The notes beneath the pieces were generated by a model, which saw only the letters and a list, made by a program, of their open reading frames with translations, was not told where the DNA came from and did not search any database. Positions 47,421 to 58,500 of a stretch of DNA of 64,000 nt are shown piece after piece. The stretch is from an uncultured Christensenella sp. (GTDB lineage Bacteria; Bacillota; Clostridia; Christensenellales; Borkfalkiaceae), in NCBI GenBank assembly GCA_910579705.1, contig CAJTUI010000007.1, forward strand, positions 62,001 to 126,000. Reading direction: 5' to 3'. Each line of letters opens with the position of its first letter. The first letter of the stretch is position 1. The translations under genes were made by a program, and so were the position numbers.

Positions 47421-47453
47421 CCCCGCCGAATTTTATTACGGCGGGGTTTTTTT
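47421..47453. terminator. Terminator after the Lgt-like gene
   Basis: An 8 bp CCCCGCCG/CGGCGGGG stem with a ten-base AT loop and seven T. On the other strand a T-rich stretch also follows the stem, so it may stop the minus-strand XRE gene too. Confidence 0.9.
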
Positions 47454-47552
47454 GTATTGACAATAATTAACGCGCCGCGGTGCGGGGTTTGCGTATGTGC
47501 GGCGCGGCGTTATTGCGTTGACAAACGTTTGCGCGCCGCGCGCTGTACTCAT
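47454..47552. repeat. Two related TTGACAA...CGCGCCGCG copies, about 60 bp apart
   Basis: Copies start at 47457 and 47518; 18 of 24 positions agree, with TTGACAA and CGCGCCGCG identical in both. No -10 box follows either at the right distance, so they are probably not promoters. The stretch otherwise contains only the 3' flank of the XRE gene. Confidence 0.35.
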
Positions 47553-47867
47553 TCACTCTTTTTGCGCGAATGAGCGCAACAGCTCGAATACAAGCCCCTT
47601 TTTATTATCGGGTATTTTGGAAAACAGCTCTAAAAGGGCCGTCTGCTCGGGGTTCAGTTTGGTTTCGTCGATACTGCTGTAAAATTCGGCTTGCGAAATC
47701 CCGAAAGCAAGACAAACGCTTTCGATTGAGTTCCTGTCGGGAGTATAATGTTTTTCGTTGAACCAGTCGTAAACGGTGGTGGGATAAAACCCCGCCTCTT
47801 TTGCAAGCTTGTATTTCGACCAATGGTTCTTTTTCAATAATTGAGCAATTCTTTCCTGTACTGTCAT
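47553..47867 (-). CDS. XRE-family helix-turn-helix regulator
   Basis: A 104-residue regulator starting at the ATG at 47867-47865 (MTVQERIAQLL), with CAGGT about ten bases upstream. The frame stays open for 48 more codons upstream, but that stretch is AT-rich and covers the divergent promoter. The HTH is KYKLAKEAGFYPTTVYDWFNE; a short C-terminal helical part ends in LLRSFAQKE. It is divergent from the DUF4085 gene. The intergenic region carries three copies of an ACACTAAT-like half-site, so it probably represses both genes. Confidence 0.85.
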   Translation of the reverse strand: MTVQERIAQLLKKNHWSKYKLAKEAGFYPTTVYDWFNEKHYTPDRNSIESVCLAFGISQAEFYSSIDETKLNPEQTALLELFSKIPDNKKGLVFELLRSFAQKE

Positions 47868-47893
47868 ATCTATTACCTGAATATTTTGTGCTG

Positions 47894-47960
47894 ACACTAA
47901 TATTTTATAACTGTTGACATAAATTATTAATAGTGTTACAATGTTATAAATTATTAGTGC
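47894..47960. promoter_or_regulatory. Three ACACTAAT-like half-sites between divergent genes
   Basis: ACACTAAT at 47894-47901, its inverted relative AATAGTGT at 47929-47936, and ATTAGTGC at 47953-47960 (inverted). The middle copy abuts the -10 box of the plus-strand promoter. Spacing between the first and the other two fits binding by a small dimeric HTH protein. Confidence 0.5.
47914..47942 (+). promoter_or_regulatory. Sigma-A promoter of the DUF4085 gene
   Basis: TTGACA at 47914-47919, a 17 bp spacer and TACAAT at 47937-47942. Overlaps the putative operator cluster. Confidence 0.8.
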
Positions 47961-47997
47961 TAAGGCGTAAATATAATTTAAACACCAGAGGATAAAA

Positions 47998-48915
47998 ATG
48001 AAATATTTCACGAACGAATGGTTTATTAAGTACTATCTGGCCGACGCGGACAGATACGTAAAAAAAAGCAAATGCGCCGAAGTAAAAGACGAAAGCGTTT
48101 ACCGCTCTATCTATAATAAAAAACTTAAATATTTTATCCACAACGAAAGGAGTATGGAGATATACCGTTCTCCCGAAGAAGAGCTTAAAAGAATAGAGGA
48201 GTACGTGAACGAAGAGGGTATTTCCAACGAGGAGCGCGTACGGCGCAACAAATACAGGGAAATATTTCTTATGAAAAACGAGCACCGCCTGAACGACGGC
48301 AAGGTGTTTGAGTTCGACGAAGAAATCGAAGAAAAGATATTCGAAGAAGAGCACAAACAAAGAATACAACTTTTTGGTTTTCTACCACCGCATATTTTGG
48401 AAAAAATAGCCGATTTACGGGTTTTTGCTTTCGGATACGCCACCGAAGAGGTGATAGAGCTTTTGAAACCGTATTGCGAACGTATGAACAAGGAGTGCGA
48501 GGAGATACGCCTGCTTGCCTACGACGAAACGGACGACGCGGAAGACTATTTATCGGAAAGACTGGACGTGAACGATTACGGCGAGATATATCTCACCGAC
48601 ATAATAGAGAAGAACGGCGACGTATATCTCAAATTCAACGAGGACGACGTGTTGCTCGTTAAAAACGGCGAGATTACGGAGCGTCAGTCAGACAAGATTT
48701 ACCCGTTCCGTACGGAGATACCGTATACGGGCATAAGCTTGGTTCGCGCGGCGGAGCTGCACCGCGTGGACGGTCTTTTCGAATTGCGGTTCAATATTTT
48801 AAACAGCAGCGAATGCGGCTGTGCGGAGCCGTGGTATCTGACCGTGCGCGGTACCGACATAAAGGATTTGAACCCCGTAGATCCGCGGTTCTGTTTTCAA
48901 AGGGATAATGTATAA
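47998..48915 (+). CDS. DUF4085 family protein
   Basis: A 305-residue soluble, strongly charged protein. The start MKYFTNEWF and the overall pattern (long acidic helices, then a C-terminal beta-rich part ending in DIKDLNPVDPRFCF) resemble DUF4085 proteins of Firmicutes, which have no known function. AGAGGA precedes the ATG. There is no signal peptide or membrane segment. It is controlled from a promoter covered by XRE half-sites, so the pair may be a small stress- or stage-responsive unit. The family call is by pattern and therefore moderate. Confidence 0.65.
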   Translation: MKYFTNEWFIKYYLADADRYVKKSKCAEVKDESVYRSIYNKKLKYFIHNERSMEIYRSPEEELKRIEEYVNEEGISNEERVRRNKYREIFLMKNEHRLNDGKVFEFDEEIEEKIFEEEHKQRIQLFGFLPPHILEKIADLRVFAFGYATEEVIELLKPYCERMNKECEEIRLLAYDETDDAEDYLSERLDVNDYGEIYLTDIIEKNGDVYLKFNEDDVLLVKNGEITERQSDKIYPFRTEIPYTGISLVRAAELHRVDGLFELRFNILNSSECGCAEPWYLTVRGTDIKDLNPVDPRFCFQRDNV

Positions 48916-48938
48916 CAAACTTTAACTTTCACATACTT
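48910..48938 (+). promoter_or_regulatory. Sigma-G/F-like promoter of spoVT
   Basis: GTATA at 48910-48914, a 17 bp spacer and CATACTT at 48932-48938 fit the forespore sigma-G pattern (GnATA, CATnnTA). No sigma-A boxes are visible here. In Bacillus subtilis spoVT is transcribed by sigma-G, so the match is functionally sensible. Confidence 0.6.
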
Positions 48939-48974
48939 TTTCTACGGGCAATTTTTGCCTTATAAGGAGAAAAT

Positions 48975-49520
48975 ATGAAAGCTACAGGGATAGTCAGACG
49001 CATTGACGAACTTGGCAGAGTTGTTATTCCCAAAGAAATAAGAAGTACATTGCGCCTTAAATCGGGCGACCCGCTGGAAATATTTACCGACCGAGACGAG
49101 CTTATGCTGAAAAAGTATTCGCCGATAGCCTCGCTGGAAAAGTTTTCGGAAGGCACGGCGAAATCGCTTTCCGATTTATCGGGACATATTGCGGTAATCT
49201 GCGACACGGACGAAGTTTTACACGCGTCGGGCCGCGGCCAGCGCGTTTTCGACGGTAAAAGCCTTTCCGAGAAAATGGAGAAAATTCTCCGCGACAGAAA
49301 AAGCTATATCGCAAACCTTTCCGAAGGCGGCGACGTGGTTCCCATAACCGCGGACGGCGACGGCGAAGTCACGGCGCAGATAATAGTGCCCATAGTATGC
49401 AACGGCGATTGTCTGGGCGCGGTTGCGCTTGTTTCGACCGAGCAGGGCGCCAGAATAGAGGCGGGGGCGTGCAAGCTTGCCCAGCTTTCCGCAACCATAC
49501 TAGCAAACCAGTTCGAGTAA
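48975..49520 (+). CDS. spoVT: Stage V sporulation protein T, AbrB-type regulator
   Basis: A 181-residue forespore regulator. The N-terminal swapped-hairpin AbrB domain (residues 1-50, MKATGIVRRIDELGRVVIPKEIRSTLRLKSGDPLEIF) is essentially the family consensus. The C-terminal GAF-like domain follows (HIAVICDTDEVLHASG...AQIIVPIVCNGDCLGAVAL). SpoVT tunes sigma-G-dependent genes in the developing spore. AAGGAGA precedes the ATG, and a sigma-G-like promoter is found upstream. The next gene is a SpoVB/MurJ flippase, the order often seen in Clostridia and bacilli. Confidence 0.95.
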   Translation: MKATGIVRRIDELGRVVIPKEIRSTLRLKSGDPLEIFTDRDELMLKKYSPIASLEKFSEGTAKSLSDLSGHIAVICDTDEVLHASGRGQRVFDGKSLSEKMEKILRDRKSYIANLSEGGDVVPITADGDGEVTAQIIVPIVCNGDCLGAVALVSTEQGARIEAGACKLAQLSATILANQFE

Positions 49521-52500
49521 TAAAAAGCGCAAATCCCCGCAAATCCGTCCGCGGGGATTTTTTACATATGTTCAGCCAGAAACAGTCCTTCATAAAAGGC
49601 GCTATAATAATATCTTTGGGCGGGTTCATCTCCAAACTCCTCGGCGCGCTCTACCGCGTTCCCCTCACCGCGTTCCTCGGCGGCGAGGGTATGGGCATCT
49701 ACCAGATGGTATATCCCCTGTACTGCATTTTACTGACAGTTTCCGCATCGGGCATACCAACGGGCATAGCACGTTTAATATCCTCGGGCAGCGGCCGCGG
49801 CGCGGAAAAACAGGCTTTCCGCCTGTACGGCGCGATAGGAATTATCGGTACGCTGGTTATGTATATGCTGGCCGCGCCGCTTGCGTCCGTTCAGGGCGAG
49901 GGCGCGATACGTTTCTGCTGCGTAATGCTGTGCCCGTCGGTGTTTTTCGTTTCGGTGCTTTCGGTCGTCCGCGGCTATTTTCAGGGCCGCGGCAATATGT
50001 ATCCCACGGCGGTTACGGAGGTGTCGGAGCAGCTGATTAAAGTCGCGCTCGGTTGCGCGCTGGCGTATGCGTTCCGCGACAACCTCGAACTCGCCGTCGC
50101 CTCTACACTGTTGGCAGTGACGGTCAGCGAAATCATATCCACGGCAATCGCGCTCTTATGGTATTTTAAAAAGCGCGGCGTGCAGCCGCTTTACAGGATA
50201 GCGCCCGTAAAATTCTCTTCTATTGTCAAATATACGATTCCGCTCACCCTGACAGCAATCGCCCTGCCCGTAAGCCAGCTTCTGGAAAGTATCGTGGCCG
50301 TGCGGCTTATGCGCGATATAACAGACAACGCAACCGCGCTTTACGGCATTTTTTCGGGCTGTGCGGTTACGATTATCAATCTGCCCGTATCGGTGACTTA
50401 CGGCCTTGCGGCGGCCAGCGTGCCCCAGATTTCGCCGCTCGCGGAAAAGGGCGATATTCAGGGCGCGAAACAAAAGGCCTACAAATCGCTTCTGATAACT
50501 TTTGCGATTTCCGCGCCCGCGGCGATTGCGCTTTTCGCGTTCGCGCCGCTTGCCGTCAGGCTGATTTTCTCGTCGCTGGAACAGCAGGAGAAGGCAGTTC
50601 TTATAAACCTTGTACGAATTATGGCGGTCAACGCCGTAACGCTTTCGCTCGTGCAGACTTCGTCCGCGTGCCTGACCTCGCTCGGTAGTCCGATAAAGAG
50701 CACGGTTACGCAGTGGGTGTCCGCAATGCTGCGCGTAATACTGACGGCCGTGCTAATCAAATTCACTTCGCTTTCCATAAGCGGCGCGGCAATCTCCGCA
50801 AACTGCTGTTATTTGGTTGCGGCAATGATAAATTTCTGGTATATTATTAGAGAAAAACGCACCGGAGGCAGACGCAATGAAAATAACGCTGATAGGATTG
50901 GGAACGCAGGCAGACGACTTGACGAGGCGGGCTGAAAAAGCGCTTGAACGCGCGCCCGCAATTTACGCGCGCACCGCGCTTACCCGTTCGTTTAAGAGTA
51001 TAGAAAAGTTCGAAGTACAGGCGCTGGACGCGCTGTTTTCCGCCTGCCGTTCTTTCGACACGTTAAACAGAAAACTGGCCGCGACGGTAATGGACGCGGC
51101 GAAAACGAGCGACGTGTGCTACTGCGTTGACGGCGCGGTGTGCGAGGACGAGGCGTGCAAGATTATCCTTAAAAAGCACCGCGACACCGAGATAATAGAG
51201 GGCGTGTCCAAAAGCGCGTACGCCGCGGGGCTTGCAAGACTGAAAAGCGCGCAGTACTCCGCCGTATCCGCTTACGACGTTAAAAACCTTAAAAGTTGCC
51301 GCGCGGCCGTTGTGTACGACGTGGACTGCGAATACATAGCAAGCGCCGTCAAGCAGACGCTTTCCGACCTCTTCGGCGAAGAGAGCGATTGCGCGTTCGT
51401 CCGCGGCGGCACGGCCTTAAAAATCAAAGTGTACGAAATCGACCGTATGAAAACTTACGACTACTCCTGCGCCGTGGCGTTGGAAGAGGCGGAGTTCCTC
51501 AAAAAACAGCGCTACGACTATGCCGACGTGGAAACGCTTATCAGGCTTTTGCGCGCGCCCGACGGGTGTCCCTGGGACAGGGTACAGACCAACGAGAGCA
51601 TTAAATCCAATCTCATAGAGGAGGCGTACGAGCTTGCCGACGCGATAGAGCGCGGCGACGACGACGGTATAGAAGAGGAGACGGGCGACGTGCTGTTGCA
51701 GGCGGCTTTTCACTCCGTGTTGAAGGAAGAGCAGGGCGCGTTCAACGGCGGCGACGCAATTACAAGACTTGTTAAAAAGCTCATATTCAGGCATTCGCAC
51801 ATCTTCGGCAAGGACAAGGCCGCGGACAGCGGCGAGGCGTTGGGCGTGTGGGAGAAAAACAAGCAGGTCGAAAAGAGCCAGCAAACCTATTCGGACACCG
51901 TTCTTGCAGTGCCCAAAAATATGCCCGCGTGTATGCGCGCGCAGAAAGTCGGCAAGCGTTCTTCAAAGTGCGGAATGGATTTTTCTTCGCCGCGTTCGGC
52001 CTCCGAAAAACTGGACGAGGAAATAAAGGAGCTTTTGCAGGCGCTGACGGGCGGCGACGGCAACGCCGTATTCGACGAGGCGGGCGACGTGCTGTATTCG
52101 GCGGTCAACCTCTGCCGCCTTGCGGGTGTGGATTGCGAGCAGGCCCTGCACGGCGCGGTGGACAAGTTTACCGCAAGGTTTACAGAGTTTGAGAAGTTGG
52201 CGCAAAATGACGGGGAAAGGATAGAGAATATGGACCCGTCGCGTTGGGATTATTATTGGGCGTTGGCGAAAGATGCGGTTAAAAGAAATTAAGATAGGCG
52301 GGCTGACCGCGCCAAACAACGTTTTTCTCGCCCCGCTCGCGGGCTATACTAACGCCGTGTTTCGGGATATTTGTTTCAGGCTCGGCGCGGGGCTTACCGT
52401 AACGGAAATGGTGAGCGCGAAAGGCCTGTGTTACGGCAGTGAAAAGACCTGCAATCTCTTAACGGTAACGCGCGGTTACGGGGGCATAAAAGCCTGTCAG

Positions 52501-55500
52501 CTGTTTGGCAGCGACCCGCAGATTATGCGCCGCGCCGCGGAAAGCGAGGCGGTCGCGCCGTTTGAGTTGATAGATATAAACTTCGGCTGTCCTATGCCTA
52601 AAATCTACAATAACGGCGAGGGCAGCGCGCTTATGAACAATCTGCCGCTCGCCTCGCAAATAATTTCCGCCGTTAAAAAGAGCGGTAAGGCCGTGTCCGT
52701 AAAATTCCGCATAGGGCTTGACGCGAAAAGCATCATAGCCCGCGAATTTGCGGCAATGTGCGAGGACTCGGGCGCGGATTTAATAACCGTGCACGGCCGC
52801 ACGCGCGACAGGATTTACGCGGGCGAGGTTGACTACGCCGCGGTGGCGGCGGCAAAAAACGCGGTTAAAATTCCCGTTATTGCGAACGGCGGCGTGTTTT
52901 GTGAAGAGGACGCGGCGCGGCTTATCGACAGGACGGGCGCGGACGGCGTCGCCGTGGCGAGAGGCGCGATGTACGCGCCGTGGATTTTCGCGGAAATAAC
53001 CGGCGCGCCGTTACCCGACAAAAAAAAGCTGGTTTTAGACCAGCTCAAAGCAACGAAGGAATATTTCGGGGAAAGGTTCGCCTGCGTGTTTATGCGTAAA
53101 ATGGCGGGGTTCTACTTAAAGGGAACGCAGGGCGCGGCGCAAGCCAAACTCAGGCTGTTTTCCTGCACGGATTGCGAACGGCTTGCGGAAGTAATAGACG
53201 AAATCGATTTTTAAAAACGGGGCGCGCCTTGAAAGCGCGCCCCTTTTTTATTTGCGTTTTTTAAGCGTTCTTGCAAGAGTCTGCAACAGTACGGGAATAT
53301 CGATGGGTTTTGTCAGGTGCGCGTCCATACCCGTTTCTATGGACATACGCTTGTCGCTTTCGAACGCGTTGGCCGACAGCGCGATAATGGGTATGCCTTC
53401 TAGCGCGCTGTTTTCAAGCTTTCTGATTGCTTTCGCGGCCTGCCGCCCGTCCATAACGGGCATCTGTATATCCATCAATATAAAGAAATACTCGTCCTTT
53501 TCCGCGACTATCGCTTTCTCAACGGCTATTTTACCGTTCATAGCGGGTTCCACCGTAAGCCCCAAGTCTTCCAGCATTTCGGTTTCTATTTCGAGGTTGA
53601 TTTCGTTGTCCTCGACAAGAAGAACTTTCTTGCCTTTAAGCACTTCGAGAACCCAGTCCGTGTTTTCCGCGCTCTCGGTGTTGTCCTCGTTCTGCACCCT
53701 GAAACTCAGCGTTACGGTAAATATACTGCCCTTGTTGACCTCGCTTTTCGCCTTGATACTGCCGCCCATCATCTCGATAATGTGCTTTGCGATCGTAAGG
53801 CCCAGTCCGCTCCCGAAAATGCCGCTGTGCGTGGAATTCCTCTCGCGTTCGAACGGCTCGAAAATGCGGTGGAGGGACTGCTCGCTTATGCCCATTCCCG
53901 TGTCCTTCATTGCGAAACGGAAGGTTGCGTATTCGGAAGATTTGGATTTCTTTTCTTCTATGATAAGGCTTATCTTGCCGCCGTCTCCCGTGTATTTGAC
54001 GGCGTTGCTCGCGATATGCATTAATATCTGTTTGAGTTTGTCTTCGTCCGCAAAAACGTCCGGGTGCTTTATATTGTCGCGCACAAACTCTACTTTGAGT
54101 TTCTTAGCCTGCGCCTGCGACAGTATAGAGTTGTATACCGCGTCCGTTATATTGCAGATGTTGCACGGGGTTTCGGTTATATGGAACTCCTGCGATTCGG
54201 TGTAGGAAATTTCAAGCACCTTTTCCACGAGTTCTAATATCTGTTTACCCGTAACGTCTATCTTGTCGAGATATTCGCTTACGGTTTGCGCGTCGCCTAT
54301 GTTTTTCTTCGCAAGCGCGGTATACCCGAAAATGGCGTTAAGGGGGGTGCGCATATCGTGCGACATATTCGAAAGGAACGTGTTTTTCGCAATTGAGGCA
54401 AGTTTCGCGTTGTTAAGTGCCTCGACAAGCAGTTTTTTCTGCTCTATTTCCTGTAAAATTTCTTTATCGATATTGCGGCAGCCTATAACCACCTGCGAAA
54501 CGTGCCCGCTGTTTACAACGTCTACGACGCGCAGTTGCAGATAAACCGTTTTCTCTTCGGTCACGCTTCTGTAATTGAAATAAAACGTCTGGCTGTCAGC
54601 AAGCCTCACGCGTATGTATTCTGGCGAAAACATCTTCGCAACGTTGTCGCGGTCGTCGGGGTGCACCCATTTTTCAACGTAGTCTTTTACGAAAGCGGAG
54701 TAGCCGCGCGCTTTCATCTTCGCCTCGAACTGCAAGGTGGTGCGGCTGCTCAGTCTGTACGGCAGTACTTTGTCGGTATCGAGGTCGGCGTACAAAATGG
54801 ACTCGTAATTTACGCTCAGTCCCTCTATAATTTCCAGCCTTCTCAGGTATTCCTGATTGATAAGCTTTCTTTCCTTATCGTATTCTTCGATAAGCGTTTT
54901 AAGCTTTTTTTCGTTTTCTTGTTTTTCGGTTATGAGAAGGTTTCTTTCGGAATTTCTTCTGTTAATCTTTTCGGTCGCGTCGGTTATGAACACGTAGAAA
55001 ATATTCCCGCAGGTCTGGGTCTGCACGTAGTGTCCGTAATCTTCTACCCAGCGGATGGCGCCGTCTCTGCCCATTATGCGGTATTCCACGTAATCGAGGT
55101 TGTCTGCGTTGTTGGCTATCTGTATCTTTATGCTTTCTTCCACGGCGGCAAGGTCTTCGCTGAACACAAGCCCCTTAAAGGAATTGCCCGTCAGAATTTT
55201 GAACTGGGCCAGCGTGTCGCAACGGAAAATACGCAATAGCGCCCTGTTGGCGTAAATGATTTCTTCGTTGCCGTCCGCGTTGTATATTAAAAATCCGCCG
55301 GGCAGGGAATCGATAAACTCTTTCACCTGCGAAGCGTTATGATTTTGCGGGGAAGTCGGAAAGTCGTCTTCCCCGCTTTTTAAATAATTCAACAGCTGGT
55401 CAATTAATCCGGTATTATCGCGTACATCCATAATGCGTTTTCTCCGTAACTAGTCGTCCGCATTCTACCATATTTTTTAACTTTTGTCAATAAATGTATT

Positions 55501-58500
55501 TAAAACATTTCCCGCACGCCGCCTGCGCCGAGCGGACCAAACGCCTAAATTCGACGAAATTCGGCTTTATTTTATTCTTTTCGTCCCGCGGCGTGCGCTA
55601 TAATACCTGTTACAATGCAGGTTTTCGTAGAGCTTGCCTTACTTGAAAACTTTTGTATGGACTTCACGCTTTTATACTGTGCCAAGCTCGTTAGCAAAAA
55701 CCCCGCGCACGTCGCGCGCATAGCGTTCGCGTCCGTGCTGGGCGCATGCTTTGCGGTTGCATTTCCGCTTTTCGGGCTCAAAGGGGTGTGGGCGTCGGCG
55801 GTAAAAATCGTTTCGGGACTGATAATTTGTTTTTTAAGCGGCAAGTTTAATAGTTTTAAAGCATACCTTAAATTATCGGCCGTTTTTATGGCGTTTACGT
55901 TCGTAATAGGCGGCGCGCTTATCGCGGTTTTCGCGCTTACCGGCGCGGATACGGAAAGCGGCGCTGGCTTTACGCTCTCGTCGGTACCCGTGGGCATACC
56001 GCTATTCTGCGCGCTGGCGGCGGTAATCGCGGCGAGAAAAATCGCCGCAAGGCTCAAAAAGACGGACAAGGCCGAGGTCGAGTGCAAGATATACTTCGGC
56101 GAAAAGAGCGTGAGTATCCGCGGCTTCTTCGACAGCGGAAACAAGGTAAGCCATCTGGGCCGGCCCGTAAGCGTTATTCCGCTTACCGCGGCTATGCGGA
56201 TAGTCGACGCGGAATGCATAAAAGACACGGTAAAAATACATACTGTTGCAGGCAGTAAAAAACTTAAAATATTCACGGCGGACAAGATAGAGATAAACTA
56301 CGGAGAAAAAGCAAACACCGTAAAAAACGTAAAAATAGGGATAAGCCCGCACGGCTCGGGCGTGGCGGTGCTGCATCCCGACCTATCGGAGGACTGAATG
56401 TTCGAAAAAATAAAACATATTCTATCTCTCATCTTCGGCAGAAACACCCTCGACTACATATGCGGAACGGAGGCGTTGCCGCTACCGTTCTCACAGGAGG
56501 AAGAAAGCGACAAAATCTCCCTTCTCGAAAGCGGAGACGAGCGCGCAAAGGCAGAGCTTGTCGAGCATAACCTCCGCCTCGTCGTATACATAGCCAAAAA
56601 GTTCGAGGGTTCGGGAGTGGACGGCGACGACCTTGTTTCCGTCGGGACGATAGGGCTTATCAAGGCTATTAACTCGTTTAAATCCGAGAAAAACATAAAG
56701 CTCGCCACATACGCCTCGCGCTGTATCGAAAACGAGATACTTATGTATCTTAGGCGTATGTCGCGCCTTAAACAGGAAGTCAGCTTCGACGAGCCGCTCA
56801 ATACAGACTGGGAGGGCAACGAACTGCTTTTATCGGACGTTATGGGCACGGACGCGGACTGCGTGTATTCGGACATAGAGGGCGGAGTAGAGCGGGAGCT
56901 TTTGCAGGCTTCGCTGTCCAAGCTTTCCGCGCGCGAACAGCGCATTATGCGTATGCGTTTCGCGCTTGACGGGGGCGAGGAAATGACGCAGAAGGACGTT
57001 GCGGACAAACTCGGTATTTCGCAGAGCTATATTTCCCGCCTTGAAAAAAAGATAATTTCAAAACTTAAAAAAGACATATCCAAACAGATTTAAAGTTCTA
57101 AGCTTTCCGTACATAATCCGAAAAGGAGGGAATTATGTTACAGAAAGTAGTTATTTGCGGCGTGGACACTTCGGGCCTACCGTTGCTGTCCGCAAAAGAA
57201 CAACAGGAACTTATGATTAAATTAAAGGCGGGCGATGAGTCCGCGCGCGAAAGGTTCATAACGGGCAATCTCCGCCTCGTTCTCTCGCTGGTGAGAAGGT
57301 TCTGGGCGAAAAACGCAAACGCAGACGACGTGTTTCAGGCGGGTTGCGTCGGGCTTATCAAGGCGATAGACAACTTCGATATTTCCGTCGGGGTTAAGTT
57401 TTCCACCTATGCCGTTCCTATGATACTCGGCGAAATCAAAAGATATTTAAGGGACGGAAATTCATTGAGGGTCTCGCGTTCAATACGCGACACCGCGTAT
57501 CAGGTTCTTAAAGTGCGCGAAAAGCTGGAAGTGGACGACGAGGACGTAACTTACGACAAAATCGCCAAGGAAATGAATATCGCGGTATCGGAAGTCGCTT
57601 ACGCGCTGGACGCTATTTCCGACCCCGTATCGCTTTACGAGCCCGTGTACAACAAGTCTGGCGACACGCTACTTTTAATGGACCAGATATTCGACGTGAA
57701 AAACAACGACGAGGTCTGGACGGAGAAGGCGGCTCTGTACGACGCTATATCGAGGCTCGAAGGGCGCGAAAAGAAGATACTGTTTTTGAGATATTTCGAG
57801 GGTAAGACGCAGACGGAAATATCGCGCGAAGTCGGAATTTCGCAAGCGCAGGTTTCCCGCCTTGAAAAAACGGCTTTGAAACAGATTAAGGGCTGTATAT
57901 CGTAATTAATTTAACCCCGCGCGGAAAGCGCGGGGTTTTTGCGACCCGCAAAATCAAAATAATATTAAGCAGTCCGTTCAACACGGTTTTTTCGCGGCGC
58001 GCGGCCTTGACAAAAACGCCCGTAATTAATTATAATGGTAAGGATAAAGCAAGACGGTAAAGGATAAAACTTATGTTGCAGGGAAAACAGATTGACCGTA
58101 TGGTTGCAAAGGTTATGCGGCTGGGAGAGGTATATTCGCCCTATCTTATAGAAGAGCGGATAACCCCGCAGGTTTACATAACCGAAAACGGTAAAACGCG
58201 CGCAATATCGGCGGGCGACAAATGGGGCGGGGAATTCCGCTGTGCAACCTTTACGTTTACCGTGCCCGCGCTCGGTCCCTTCAAATATTACGTCTGCGCT
58301 GACACTGGCGCGCCCGAGCATCTCGTCTGCGTGAACGGCGTAAAGGTCGGTATGCTCGACTATATAGACAGCGCGTACGATAAGTTCACGCGCGCGCACC
58401 GATACGTGTTGCTGGAAAATTTGAAAAGCGGCGACTGCGTTTCGCTTGAAGGGTATTGGTCTCATACCATTTACGGCAATATGCCTTATGATAAAAAGTC